In this document: positions 9,147 to 17,330 of the stretch, in pieces
Position numbering within the stretch: position 1 is the first letter of the stretch
Layout of the letters: every line of letters begins with the position of its first letter
Source of the DNA: Streptomyces varsoviensis
GTDB lineage: Bacteria; Actinomycetota; Actinomycetes; Streptomycetales; Streptomycetaceae
Assembly (NCBI RefSeq): GCF_000718635.1
Contig: NZ_JOBF01000031.1
Span: 1-64,000, forward strand
DNA: 64,000 bases
Reading direction: 5' to 3'
Translations under genes and position numbers: made by a program
The notes under the pieces: generated by a model
What the model was told of the DNA's origin: nothing
Seen by the model: only the letters and a program-made list of their open reading frames with translations
Databases searched by the model: none

Positions 9147-9216
9147 TCCGCGGCGGGCGGCCCGACTCGCCGCGCGGCGGCTCCGCGGCGGGCGGCCCGA
9201 CTCGCCGTGCGGCGGC
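9147..9216. repeat. 35-bp tandem duplication next to dhaK stop
   Basis: Two copies of a 35-bp GC-rich unit (9147-9181 and 9182-9216) differ by one base. The second copy ends exactly at the base before the dhaK stop codon. The unit contains GGCGGGCGGCCCGACTCGCC and can fold, so the pair may double as a terminator between two convergent genes. Confidence 0.8.
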
Positions 9217-10209
9217 TCAACGGCCCCAGCGCAGGCCGGCCGTCTGCACCGGCGCGTCCCACAGGCGCAGCAGCTCCTCGTCGACCTGGCAGATCGTCAC
9301 CGAGGCGCCGGCCATGTCGAGGGCGGTCACGTAATTGCCGACAAGGGTGCGGGCCGCGACGACACCGCGCTCGCCGAGCACCCGCTGCACCTCGGCGTTG
9401 AAGCCGTAGAGCTCCAGCAGCGGCGTCGCGCCCATGCCGTTGACGAGCACCAGGACCGGGCCGGTGGGCTGGAGGTCGGAGAGGACGGCGTCGACCGCGA
9501 AGTCGGCGATCTCGTGCGAGGTCATCATGGCGCGCCGCTCCCGGCCCGGCTCTCCGTGAATGCCGATGCCGAGCTCCAGCTCGCCGGCGGGCAGGTCGAA
9601 GGTGGGGCTGCCCTTGGCCGGCGTCGAGCAGGGGCTGAGGGCGACGCCGAAGCTGCGCGAGGACTCGTTGACGCGGCGGGCGATCGCCTCCACGCGCTCC
9701 AGCGGAGCGCCCTCGTCGGCGGCGGCACCGGCGATCTTCTCCACGAACAGCGTGGCGCCGGTGCCGCGCCGCCCGGCCGTGAAAAGGCTGTCGGTCACCG
9801 CGACGTCATCGTTGACCAGCACGCTGGCCACCTGGATGCCCTCGTCCTCGGCCAGCTCGGCGGCCATGTTGAAGTTGAGCACGTCGCCCGTGTAGTTCTT
9901 CACGATGAACAGCACGCCCGCGCCGCTGTCCACGGCGGCCGCGGCCTTCACCATCTGGTCCGGCACCGGCGAGGTGAAGACCTCCCCGGGACACGCCGCG
10001 TCCAGCATCCCGGGCCCGACGAACCCCCCGTGCAGCGGCTCGTGCCCGGACCCTCCGCCCGAGACCAGCGCCACCTTCCCCGCCACCGGCGCGTCCCGCC
10101 GCACCACGACCCGCTGCTCCACATCCACTGTGAGCTCCGGATGCGCGGCGGCCATCCCCCGCAGCGCGTCCGCCACCACGGTCTCGGGAACGTTCATGAG
10201 CATCTTCAT
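9217..10209 (-). CDS. dhaK: dihydroxyacetone kinase subunit DhaK
   Basis: 330 residues, normal for DhaK. Conserved blocks are plain: LVSGGGSGHEPLHGGFVGPG (residues ~48-67), NYTGDVLNF, the LVNDDVAV strand and GIGIHGEPG, whose His is the residue that forms the covalent hemiaminal with dihydroxyacetone in this family. ATG at 10209 follows GAGGAGATC. In known systems DhaK binds the substrate while DhaL (with ADP/ATP) and DhaM (PTS partner) complete phosphorylation. No dhaL or dhaM lies on either side here, so this copy must borrow DhaL from elsewhere or act otherwise. The product would feed dihydroxyacetone phosphate to glycolysis in the cytoplasm. Confidence 0.9.
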   Translation of the reverse strand: MKMLMNVPETVVADALRGMAAAHPELTVDVEQRVVVRRDAPVAGKVALVSGGGSGHEPLHGGFVGPGMLDAACPGEVFTSPVPDQMVKAAAAVDSGAGVLFIVKNYTGDVLNFNMAAELAEDEGIQVASVLVNDDVAVTDSLFTAGRRGTGATLFVEKIAGAAADEGAPLERVEAIARRVNESSRSFGVALSPCSTPAKGSPTFDLPAGELELGIGIHGEPGRERRAMMTSHEIADFAVDAVLSDLQPTGPVLVLVNGMGATPLLELYGFNAEVQRVLGERGVVAARTLVGNYVTALDMAGASVTICQVDEELLRLWDAPVQTAGLRWGR

Positions 10210-10428
10210 GTGGATCTCCTCGGGCGTTGCGAGACACTGCCGCTCATCCGCAACCACGCAGGTCAGGGGTAGTACACGGGCAATTCTATGGCGACGCTCC
10301 CGAACCCCGCTCGCCGCGGTGCGTACGACGGTGCCGAGGGCTTCCGTCGTGGCGGGCGCTGGTCCAGACCCCTGACCCGAACACCAGTCCCCTTCCTTGG
10401 GCTACCCTCACACCCACGGTGACCGGCC

Positions 10429-11289
10429 ATGTCCGCCGGCCGGCTCCGGCGCGGTGAACTTTTCCTCATGGAGAAGGCGCTGGCCGCCATCGAATACGGG
10501 GGCGCTGGGGTGCGACCTGACAGCCAGGACGGTTCGACGCTCATGGGGCGGGTCGACCGCTGCATGACCACCGGCTGCGTGACCGTGTTGACCGTGCTGG
10601 CAGTCGTCCTCGCGATCGGTCTGTCCTGCCTGTGGTACACCGACTGGCACGCCGGGAAGGTCAACAGAGAACGCCGGGACAGCGCCGAGTCGTCGATCAT
10701 CCGGCAAACCCGCGAGGCGGCCGACGCCACGGTCCGCTCGCTCGACGCGAGCCACGCGGAGGATGTCGACAAGCTGACCATGGTGATCGGGAAGCACACG
10801 GCCGCCCCCTTGGTCGCCTACGACGCATCTCGCCGTGAGTTCACCGCCCGGCTGCCCCAGCGGCTGGTGTACGAGACGGCCGGGGTGCTGGGGGGCGGGA
10901 GCGACATGGTGAACCGGTGCTTCGACATCACCTACAGCCGCCCGTACGGCCAGGCCTGGACGTCCAAGGTGACCGAGCGGTCCGACGGCGTGTGCGGACC
11001 CGCCTCGGAGATCGGCTATCTGGCCCGGCGGGCGAAGACGCGGATCGAGGGGGTCGACGCGCGAAGCCTGAACCGCACCGGAGTGCGGAAGGCTCTCGAC
11101 CCCACCGGCACGCTTCGTACCTTCGCCGTCAAGGATGTGACGCGCGGCGACGGCGCCGTGGTGGTCTCCCTCCTGATCTCCAGCCGTGATGCGGCGGCCG
11201 GCCAGTGCTACCGCATCACCCGGCCTGCCCCCGACGCCGACGGCGATCACCGGGCGTCGGCCACCGCGAGTCCCGCGGCTGCCTGCTGA
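10429..11289 (+). CDS. hypothetical single-pass membrane protein
   Basis: Up to 286 residues. One strong transmembrane segment (CVTVLTVLAVVLAIGLSCLWY, cut here as CVTVLTVLAVVLAIGLSCL, residues ~48-66) is followed by an extracytoplasmic region with a helical stretch (RRDSAESSIIRQTREAADAT) and a Cys-containing domain (NRCFDITYSRPYGQ, DGVCGPAS, GQCYRITRP). The start is uncertain: ATG at 10429 and 10468, GTG at 10510 and ATG at 10543 are all in frame and none has a strong ribosome site. I do not recognise the family. The gene is followed by 190 bases before the next gene. Confidence 0.6.
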   Translation: MSAGRLRRGELFLMEKALAAIEYGGAGVRPDSQDGSTLMGRVDRCMTTGCVTVLTVLAVVLAIGLSCLWYTDWHAGKVNRERRDSAESSIIRQTREAADATVRSLDASHAEDVDKLTMVIGKHTAAPLVAYDASRREFTARLPQRLVYETAGVLGGGSDMVNRCFDITYSRPYGQAWTSKVTERSDGVCGPASEIGYLARRAKTRIEGVDARSLNRTGVRKALDPTGTLRTFAVKDVTRGDGAVVVSLLISSRDAAAGQCYRITRPAPDADGDHRASATASPAAAC

Positions 11290-11481
11290 GCCGGGCGCGT
11301 GGCGTGGGCGCCGCGTCAGGGACCTTTTGCGCCTTTTGTGAGGTGATGTCAAGGTGAATGAGGGTGTTGTGGACGGTGTGCCGCGTGTCACCTCCCGTGA
11401 ACACCCTGGTTCCGCGGCCGGCCGGCGAGCCGGTCCCATGGTGCGGCCGTGGGGGGCTGTGCGGGGGTGCGGAGGTTCGGT

Positions 11482-12549
11482 ATGGATGCGGTTCTGCTGC
11501 TGGCTTTCCCCGATGATCTGCCGAAGACGCCGGCGGAGCTGGCGCGGGCCGAGCGGTCGCTGCTGGAGGCCGCGCCCGAACTCGCCTCCTCGGCGGCGCG
11601 GCCCCGGCTGCGGCCGGAGCTGGGGGAGGTCGCTCGGCCGGAGAGCACGGCAGCGGCAGCGTCCGGCGGGCCGCCGGAGGAATTCACGGAACATGACGCC
11701 TTCTTCGGCGTCACCCGAGGCCACGGCGGGCCCGACCTGTTTCTGCGGACGCTGGTGCTCGCCGAGGACGACGCCTGGCAGGACGTACGCAGACACGGAA
11801 CGAGCCTCTCCGACGAGGAGCGGGACCGGATGCTCACCGCGGACAGCCTCTTCCTCGGCGGCCCGGCGGAGGCGGGGACGGCCCCGGCCGGTACGGACGC
11901 GATGAACCAGCGGGCGTGCATGGGCCGTTGGCGCACCGGGCACCGCCTGTTCTTCACCTTGTTGCAGTCGATCGCGGTGAGTATCCGTTGCGCGACGTCC
12001 GCCGCCGGCACCGCCCAGCGGGAACATCTGGCACGCGCCGGCCGGCTCGGCCGCGCCACCGCCGCCGCGATGCGCTTCGCCGCCGACTTCGACCCGGGGC
12101 TGTACGCCCGGTCGGTACGGCCGGAGATGACCCCGCCCCAGGTCAGAGCCGGATTCAGCGGCGCGCAGACCCGCGACCACGACCATCTCGTACGCCTGCT
12201 GCACACCCTGCCCGCGCACCTGGACCCCGCCACCCGCCGCAGCACCGCCTACACCGACCTGCTGGACGCCCTGGACCAGGTCTACGACGCGCACGTGCAC
12301 GTCTGCTCCCGTTTCGGCGGCGACACGGCGCCCAGCCTGCGGATGGACGTGGCGGAACCCGGCAGCACGGAGACCGGCGCCCAACGCGCGCACCATTTCG
12401 CGCATCTGCGTACGGACCCCCTGCGCGGAGGCGTTGGAGAGGCTGGACAGGCCGGAGACGTAGGAGGCGCAGGAGGCGCAGGAAACGAAGGAGGGGCCGG
12501 AGACGCGGGAGACGGAGGAGGGGCCGGAGATGCAGGAGACGCCGAGTGA
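11482..12549 (+). CDS. PrnB/indoleamine-dioxygenase-like protein (tentative)
   Basis: 355 residues; ATG at 11482 has CGGAGG upstream. Its central part (LFFTLLQSIAVSIRC, then LYARSVRPEMTPPQV and AGFSGAQTRDHDHLVRLL) lines up by eye with the corresponding helices of monodechloroaminopyrrolnitrin synthase PrnB, a heme protein of the indoleamine/tryptophan 2,3-dioxygenase superfamily of similar length; candidate heme-contact His residues lie in RDHDH and YDAHVHV. I cannot verify this without a profile search. The last 40 residues are a Gly/Ala/Asp low-complexity tail made of GGAG/GDAG units. The stop codon overlaps the GTG of the amidohydrolase gene by four bases, so the two are translationally coupled. 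Alternative: an unrelated all-helical protein. Confidence 0.5.
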   Translation: MDAVLLLAFPDDLPKTPAELARAERSLLEAAPELASSAARPRLRPELGEVARPESTAAAASGGPPEEFTEHDAFFGVTRGHGGPDLFLRTLVLAEDDAWQDVRRHGTSLSDEERDRMLTADSLFLGGPAEAGTAPAGTDAMNQRACMGRWRTGHRLFFTLLQSIAVSIRCATSAAGTAQREHLARAGRLGRATAAAMRFAADFDPGLYARSVRPEMTPPQVRAGFSGAQTRDHDHLVRLLHTLPAHLDPATRRSTAYTDLLDALDQVYDAHVHVCSRFGGDTAPSLRMDVAEPGSTETGAQRAHHFAHLRTDPLRGGVGEAGQAGDVGGAGGAGNEGGAGDAGDGGGAGDAGDAE

Positions 12550-13424
12550 CGCGCCCGCTCATCGACGTGCACGCCCACCTGTGGCCGGAGGAGTACCTGG
12601 CGCTGCTGGCGGAACACGGACGCCCGGCGGCCGAGGCGCGCGCCCTGCATGCCACCGACCGGCCCGACCACCTGGCCGCCCGGATCGCCGAGCTGGACGC
12701 CGCCGGCATCGACCGCCAACTCGTCAGCGCCGCCGCGCAGATGCCCGACCTGCCACGGCCCGCCGCCGCGGCCCACGCCGCGCGGCTGGCCAACGACCGG
12801 TGCGCGCGGGCCGTCGCACGCCACCCCGACCGGCTGGGCTTCCTGGCCGTACTGCCCCTGCCGCACCTGGACGAGGCGGTCGCCGAAGCGGAGTACGCGC
12901 TGGACGTCCTCGGCGCGCACGGCGCGGTACTGACCTGGCAGCCGGGCGGCCACCAGCTCACCGACGATCGCTTCGACCCGCTCTTCGGCCGCCTCGCCGA
13001 CCGCGCGGCCACCGTCCTGCTCCACCCCGGCGGCACCCTGCCCGGACCGCCCGGCACACCGGCCGGTCTGCGCTGGACGGCGGGCTCGCTGACCGAGCAG
13101 ACCTTCGGCCTGCTGCGCTGGCTGGACGCCGGCCACCCGCGCCGCTTCCCCCGCCTCACCGCGATCGTCGCCAGGGCGGGCGGGGCGGCCTCCCTGCTGC
13201 CGCCCGGAATGCTGCCCCGGCCGCTGCCGCCGTCGGTCAGGGTCGACAGCCACACGCAGGGCAACGACGCGGCCCTGCGCTGCGCCGCCGACGCCTACGG
13301 CGCCGACCGCGTCGACCTGGGTACGGACTACCCCTTCGCCCGCGGCCCGGCCCTGGCGGCCGCGGTGGCCGCCTACCGGCGGCTGGCCGACGCCCGGCCC
13401 GCGGCGGCCGTTCCGACACTGTGA
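12546..13424 (+). CDS. amidohydrolase family protein (ACMSD-like), one conserved His missing
   Basis: 292 residues from GTG in the GTGA overlap. The metal motif DVHAHLWPEEY (HxH, residues ~7-17) opens the TIM barrel, LLHPGGTLPG (~160) gives the next His, and LGTDYPFARGP (~258) carries the final Asp, all as in the amidohydrolase-2/ACMSD decarboxylase family. The block that normally reads (L)AHGGG, whose His binds metal or is catalytic in ACMSD, reads IVARAGGAASL here: Arg replaces His. The enzyme may have lost or changed activity. It is the middle gene of a three-gene operon; the next gene starts 12 bases downstream with GAAGGAGG. Confidence 0.75.
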   Translation: MTRPLIDVHAHLWPEEYLALLAEHGRPAAEARALHATDRPDHLAARIAELDAAGIDRQLVSAAAQMPDLPRPAAAAHAARLANDRCARAVARHPDRLGFLAVLPLPHLDEAVAEAEYALDVLGAHGAVLTWQPGGHQLTDDRFDPLFGRLADRAATVLLHPGGTLPGPPGTPAGLRWTAGSLTEQTFGLLRWLDAGHPRRFPRLTAIVARAGGAASLLPPGMLPRPLPPSVRVDSHTQGNDAALRCAADAYGADRVDLGTDYPFARGPALAAAVAAYRRLADARPAAAVPTL

Positions 13425-13436
13425 AGGAGGCCGCGC

Positions 13437-14240
13437 ATGTGGCGACCCGACGGCTGGAACACCGTCCTCAGGCTCGGCATCGTCACCCCCGACGTCGACC
13501 TGAACCCCGAATCGGAGATCCGGGCCATGGCCCCGGCCGGCATCGGCGTCCACGCGGCCCGCGCACGCTTCGCTGTGGAGGCGCACCCCACCGTGGCGAT
13601 GCCGCTGCCCTCGGTGCGCGCCTTCGCCGCACCGCCGCACGCCGACGACGCCGTCGAACAGCTCGCCCGCGCGCCGCTGGACGCCATCGCCTTCGCCTTC
13701 ACCAGCACCACCTACCTCCTCGGGGCACAGGACGACGCGGCGATGCTGCGCCGGCTACGGGACCGGGCCCGGGGTACGCCGGTCGTGGCGACCGTCACCG
13801 CCGCCGTCCAGGCCCTGCACGCCCTGGGCGCGCGACGCCCCTGCCTGGTCCACCCGCCCTGGTTCTGCGGCGAGATGGACCGCCTCGCCGAGACCTACTA
13901 CCGCGACGCCGGGTTCCGCGTCACCGGGTCCAGCGTTCTGCGCACCACGCGCGAATGGGCGGCGGTCTCCCATGAGGAGATCTACCGCTGGGTGCTCGAC
14001 CACACCCCCGACACCGCCGACGCCGTCCTCATCGACGGCAACGGCTTCCGCCGTGCCGTCGGCACCATCGAACGACTGGAAGCCGCCGTGGAACGCCCGG
14101 TGCTGACGGCCAATCAGGTCGTGTTGTGGGCGGCCCTGCGCGCCGCCGCCGCTGGCACCGCACCCGCAGGCAACGCCGTCGTACCCGCCGTCATACCGGC
14201 CGTCACCGGTTACGGGCGTCTGTTCACCACTGACGGCTGA
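13437..14240 (+). CDS. Asp/Glu racemase superfamily protein, maleate isomerase/AMDase-like
   Basis: 267 residues. The N-terminus RLGIVTPDVDLNPESEIRAM and the P-loop-like GIGVHAARARF resemble maleate cis-trans isomerase and arylmalonate decarboxylase. These enzymes use one or two Cys: the first follows a strand usually reading ACTS and here reads AFTSTTYLLG; the second site, usually SCTN, reads LIDGNGFRR. Both Cys positions are therefore empty, and the only cysteines (RRPCLVHPPWFCGE) are elsewhere. Its function may be non-catalytic or use other residues. AAGGAGG sits seven bases upstream. Last gene of the operon with the PrnB-like and amidohydrolase genes. Confidence 0.7.
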   Translation: MWRPDGWNTVLRLGIVTPDVDLNPESEIRAMAPAGIGVHAARARFAVEAHPTVAMPLPSVRAFAAPPHADDAVEQLARAPLDAIAFAFTSTTYLLGAQDDAAMLRRLRDRARGTPVVATVTAAVQALHALGARRPCLVHPPWFCGEMDRLAETYYRDAGFRVTGSSVLRTTREWAAVSHEEIYRWVLDHTPDTADAVLIDGNGFRRAVGTIERLEAAVERPVLTANQVVLWAALRAAAAGTAPAGNAVVPAVIPAVTGYGRLFTTDG

Positions 14241-14280
14241 CGGCTGACGTCCGACGGCTGAGGGCGTCCCCGCCTTCGCC

Positions 14281-14406
14281 CGGCCTGGCCGTACCGCCCG
14301 GCCTGGCCGTACCGCCCGGCCCGGCCGTACCGCCCGGCCCGGCCGTACCGCCCGGCCCGGCCGTACCGCCCGGCCCGGCCGTACCGCCCGGCCCGGCCGT
14401 ACTGCC
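14281..14406. repeat. 18-bp tandem repeat, seven copies
   Basis: Seven head-to-tail copies of CGGCCCGGCCGTACCGCC (first two with CGGCCTGG, last with GTACTGCC) run from 14281 to 14406. The array fills the gap between the convergent racemase-like and MerR genes. Each unit contains CGGCCGTACCG, so adjacent units can pair; a role in transcription ending is possible. Confidence 0.9.
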
Positions 14407-14419
14407 TGGGCCGGGCGCT

Positions 14420-14812
14420 TCAGGCGGCGCGGTCGATTGCCTCGCCGGTCGTCTTCATGCGGCGGACGGTCGCCAGGTAGTCGGCGATCGAGTCCCGGTT
14501 GCGGGTCAGGCAGTCGATGCGCTGGGTCAGGTGGTCGTGCTCACGCTCCAGGATGGCGACCATCTCCGGGGTCAGGTCGTCGAAGTAGATGCTCCTGGGC
14601 TGGTCCAGGCACGGCAGGATCTGGCGGATGATCCTGGTCGGCAGCCCGGCGTCGAGCAGCCCCTTGATCTGCATGACACGGCCCACGTGGAACTCCGCGT
14701 ACTCGCGGTAGCCGTTGTCGGAGCGGCCCGGCGAGATGAGCTTCTGTTCCTCGTAATAGCGCAGCAGCCGCCGGGAGGCCCCGGTGCGCTCTGCCAGCTC
14801 TCCGATCTTCAT
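14420..14812 (-). CDS. MerR family transcriptional regulator
   Basis: 130 residues. The N-terminal MerR winged helix is clear: MKIGELAERTGASRRLLRYY, then EEQKLISPGRSDNGYREYAE (residues 1-40), followed by the dimerisation coiled coil (VAILEREHDHLTQRIDCLTR, ~88-107). The effector region is short and has one cysteine in ILPCLDQPRS, so no classical metal site. It is divergent from the alpha/beta hydrolase gene with 140 bases between starts, containing a palindrome likely to be its operator; the hydrolase is the probable target. Confidence 0.9.
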   Translation of the reverse strand: MKIGELAERTGASRRLLRYYEEQKLISPGRSDNGYREYAEFHVGRVMQIKGLLDAGLPTRIIRQILPCLDQPRSIYFDDLTPEMVAILEREHDHLTQRIDCLTRNRDSIADYLATVRRMKTTGEAIDRAA

Positions 14813-14863
14813 GGGACCGAGCCTATGACAGCCCTGGTCGGGGTCTCGCGACCGCCTATTTGA

Positions 14864-14883
14864 CCTTCACATCAATGTGAGGG
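14864..14883. promoter_or_regulatory. palindrome, candidate MerR operator
   Basis: CCTTCACAT-CA-ATGTGAGGG (8 of 9 arm bases paired) lies directly after a TTGACC hexamer (14860-14865) in the shared MerR/esterase promoter region. MerR regulators bind such symmetrical sites between -35 and -10 elements. A further CTTTCACAT occurs at about 14921. The assignment is by position and symmetry. Confidence 0.6.
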
Positions 14884-14952
14884 TCGGAGACTCGCAGAGC
14901 GGTTGGAACGCAGCCGCTCACGTCTTTCACATCTTTGATGAGGAGATCCCCC

Positions 14953-15876
14953 ATGACTTCGTTCGACGTTTCCGCCTTCTACCAGGAGTGGGCGACGCAG
15001 AGCGGGCTCGTCTTCGCCGCGGCCACCGGAGAGGGGCCCGACAGCCTGGCGGACGTACGGCTCGGCTACCGGAAGTTCTTCCAGGACAGCTTCCCGGCGC
15101 CGCACGGCGTGACCTTCGAGTCCGTGGACGCGGACGGGGTGCCCGCCGAGATCGCGGTCCCCGAGGACGCCATCCCCGGCCGGTACATGGTCTACCTGCA
15201 CGGCGGCGCCTACATCACGGGTGACCCGCAGGGCTACCGCGGCCTCACCGGGACCCTCGCCCGGCGGCTGCGCGCCCGCGTCCTCGTACCGGACTACCGG
15301 CTCGCGCCCGACGCCGTCTTCCCCGCCCCCGTCGACGACTCCGTCACGGCCTACCGCTGGCTCCTGGCGCAGGGCGCCGCGCCGCGAAACGTCGTGTTCG
15401 CCGGTGACTCCGCCGGTGGCGCGATGGCGGTCAGCGCCCTGGTCGCCGCCCGCGACCTCGGGCTCCCGCTGCCGGCCGCCTCGATCGCCATCTCGCCCTG
15501 GGCCAACCTCGAACACACCGGCGCCTCGATGGTCACGCTCGACGCCGTCGACCCCTCCGTGAGCCGTGCGGGACTCCGCCAAGCCGCGGCCGTCGCCCTC
15601 GGCAACGCCCCGCTGAGCAGCCCGCTGGCCTCCCCGGTCTTCGCCGACACCCGGGGCCTGCCGCCGGTCCTGATCCAGATCGGCGGCCACGAGGTGATGC
15701 TCAGCGACGCCATCCGGCTGGCCGCGAAACTGGCCGACGACGCCGTGCCGGTGCGCCTGGACGTCGCACCGGGCATGGGACACGTATGGCCCCTGGTCGT
15801 CGGCCACCACCCCGCCGCCGACAAGGCCATCACCGACGCCATCGCCTTCGCCGAGGAACACCTCCCGAAGGCATGA
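14953..15876 (+). CDS. alpha/beta hydrolase (hormone-sensitive-lipase family)
   Basis: 307 residues, ATG with GAGGAG nine bases upstream. The HSL-family signature YLHGGAYITGD (oxyanion hole HGGA, residues ~85) and the nucleophile elbow FAGDSAGGAMA (Ser ~155) are both present; QIGGHEVMLSDA and GMGHVWPLV hold the likely acid and His of the triad. It is a cytoplasmic esterase or short-chain acyl hydrolase with unknown natural substrate. Divergent MerR gene and shared palindrome suggest inducible control. The 15-bp repeat field starts right after its stop codon. Confidence 0.85.
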   Translation: MTSFDVSAFYQEWATQSGLVFAAATGEGPDSLADVRLGYRKFFQDSFPAPHGVTFESVDADGVPAEIAVPEDAIPGRYMVYLHGGAYITGDPQGYRGLTGTLARRLRARVLVPDYRLAPDAVFPAPVDDSVTAYRWLLAQGAAPRNVVFAGDSAGGAMAVSALVAARDLGLPLPAASIAISPWANLEHTGASMVTLDAVDPSVSRAGLRQAAAVALGNAPLSSPLASPVFADTRGLPPVLIQIGGHEVMLSDAIRLAAKLADDAVPVRLDVAPGMGHVWPLVVGHHPAADKAITDAIAFAEEHLPKA

Positions 15877-15889
15877 GGCCCCCGCCAGG

Positions 15890-17235
15890 CTGCCTGCCGC
15901 AGGCTGCTCGGCCCGACGCCGCCCGGTGCCAGGTTGTTCGGTTCGATGCTGTCCGGCGTCAGGTGGCTCGGCCCGATGCCGCGCGGTGCCAGGGTTGCTC
16001 GGCCGGTGCCGCCCGGGTCAGGTGGCTCGGCCCGATGCCGCCCGGTACGAGGCCGCTCGGCGCAAGGGTGGTTGGTACGAGGTCGTTCGGCCCCATGCCG
16101 TTCGGTGCGAGGCCACTGGGCGCAAAGCCGCCCGGCACGAGGCCGCACGGACACGAGGCCGTTCGGCGGCAGGTCGCCCGGCACGAGGCCACTGGGCGCA
16201 GGACGGCTGGGTACGAGCCCGCTCGGCGCAACGCCGCTCGGCGCCGGGCTGGTTGGTACGAGGTCGTTCGGCAGGAGGCTGTTCGATACAAGGCCGCTTG
16301 GCCCGATGCCGTTCGGTACGAGGCCACTGGGCGCAAGGACGCTGGGCCCAAGGCCGCTCGGCACGAGGCCGCCAGCATGAGGCCACCTGGCACGAAGCTA
16401 CTGGGCGTAAGGCTGCCTGTCGCAAGACCGCCTGGCATGAGGCCCTTCGGTACGAAGCCGCACGGACACGAGGCGGTTCGGCGCGGGCCTGCCAGGCGCA
16501 AGCCCGGTACGAGGCCACTCGGAGCAAGGTTGCTTGGCGCAAGGCCCTCAGCATGAGGCCGCCCGGCGCAAGGCCCTCAGCATGAGGCCGCCCGGCGCAA
16601 GGCCCTCAGCATGAGGCTGCCGGACGCAAGGCCGCACGGGCAGGAGGCCACTCGGCCCAAGGCGGTTCGGCGTGAGGCCGTTCGGCACGAGGCCACTGGG
16701 CGCAAAGCCGCCTGGCGCGAGCCTGCCCGGCACAAGGCCGCTCGGCGCAAGGCTGGTCGGTACGAGGCCCGTTCGGCACGAGGTGGTCCGGAGCAAGGCC
16801 ACTTGGTACGAAGCCGCCTGGCGAAAGGTCGCACGGACACGAGGCCGTTCGGCGCAAGGTCATTCGGCGCAAGCCTGCTGGCTGCAAGGTCCCACGGGTA
16901 CGAGACCACTCGGCCCAAGGCCGCTCAGTATGAGGCCACTGGCCGCAACGCCGCCCGGCGTAAGGCAACTTGGCACAAGGTCGCTCAGCAGAGGCCGCTC
17001 GGCGCAAGCCTGCCCGGCCCGAGGCCGTCCGGCGCAAGCCTGCCCGGCCCGAGGCCGTCCGGCGCAAGCCTGCCCGGCCCGAGGCCGCCTGGCACGAGCC
17101 TGCCCGGCGCAAGGCCGCCTGGCGCGAGCCTGCCCGGCGCAGAGCCGCCCGGCACGAGCCTGCCCGGCGCAAGGCCGTTCGGCGCGAAGCCGCCCGGCCC
17201 GAGGCCGTTCCGCACGCAATCCCTGGGCGGAAGCC
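15890..17235. repeat. 1.35-kb field of degenerate 15-bp repeats
   Basis: About 90 units near AGGCCGCTCGGCGCA follow one another with 15-bp spacing, most variable at unit positions 7-8 and 13-15. Nested higher-order repeats occur: a 30-bp pair repeated three times near 17010-17085 and a 29-bp pair (one base short) repeated three times near 16543-16620. Because 15 is a multiple of 3 and no unit creates a stop, all frames stay open for hundreds of bases and yield five-residue periodic peptides (GARPL, xPSGL, RRAAL). Indels such as the 29-bp units break each frame, so I do not call a gene. No other feature is visible in 15877-17330. Confidence 0.85.
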
Positions 17236-17330
17236 CACTTGGTGGGGGGCCGTTCGTCATCGCACGGGCCTCCCGCCGGCTCGCCCCCGCAAGTCGAAGT
17301 CCCCCGGTACATCATCAGAAAGGACCCGTC

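Noticed and set aside
10408..12405. 665-codon minus-strand open frame
   Set aside because: It runs antisense to two plus-strand genes with good starts and shows no recognisable domain.
15786..17238. Multiple overlapping repeat-peptide open frames in both strands
   Set aside because: All frames are open because of the 15-bp period; one-base unit changes break each of them and no ribosome site precedes any start.
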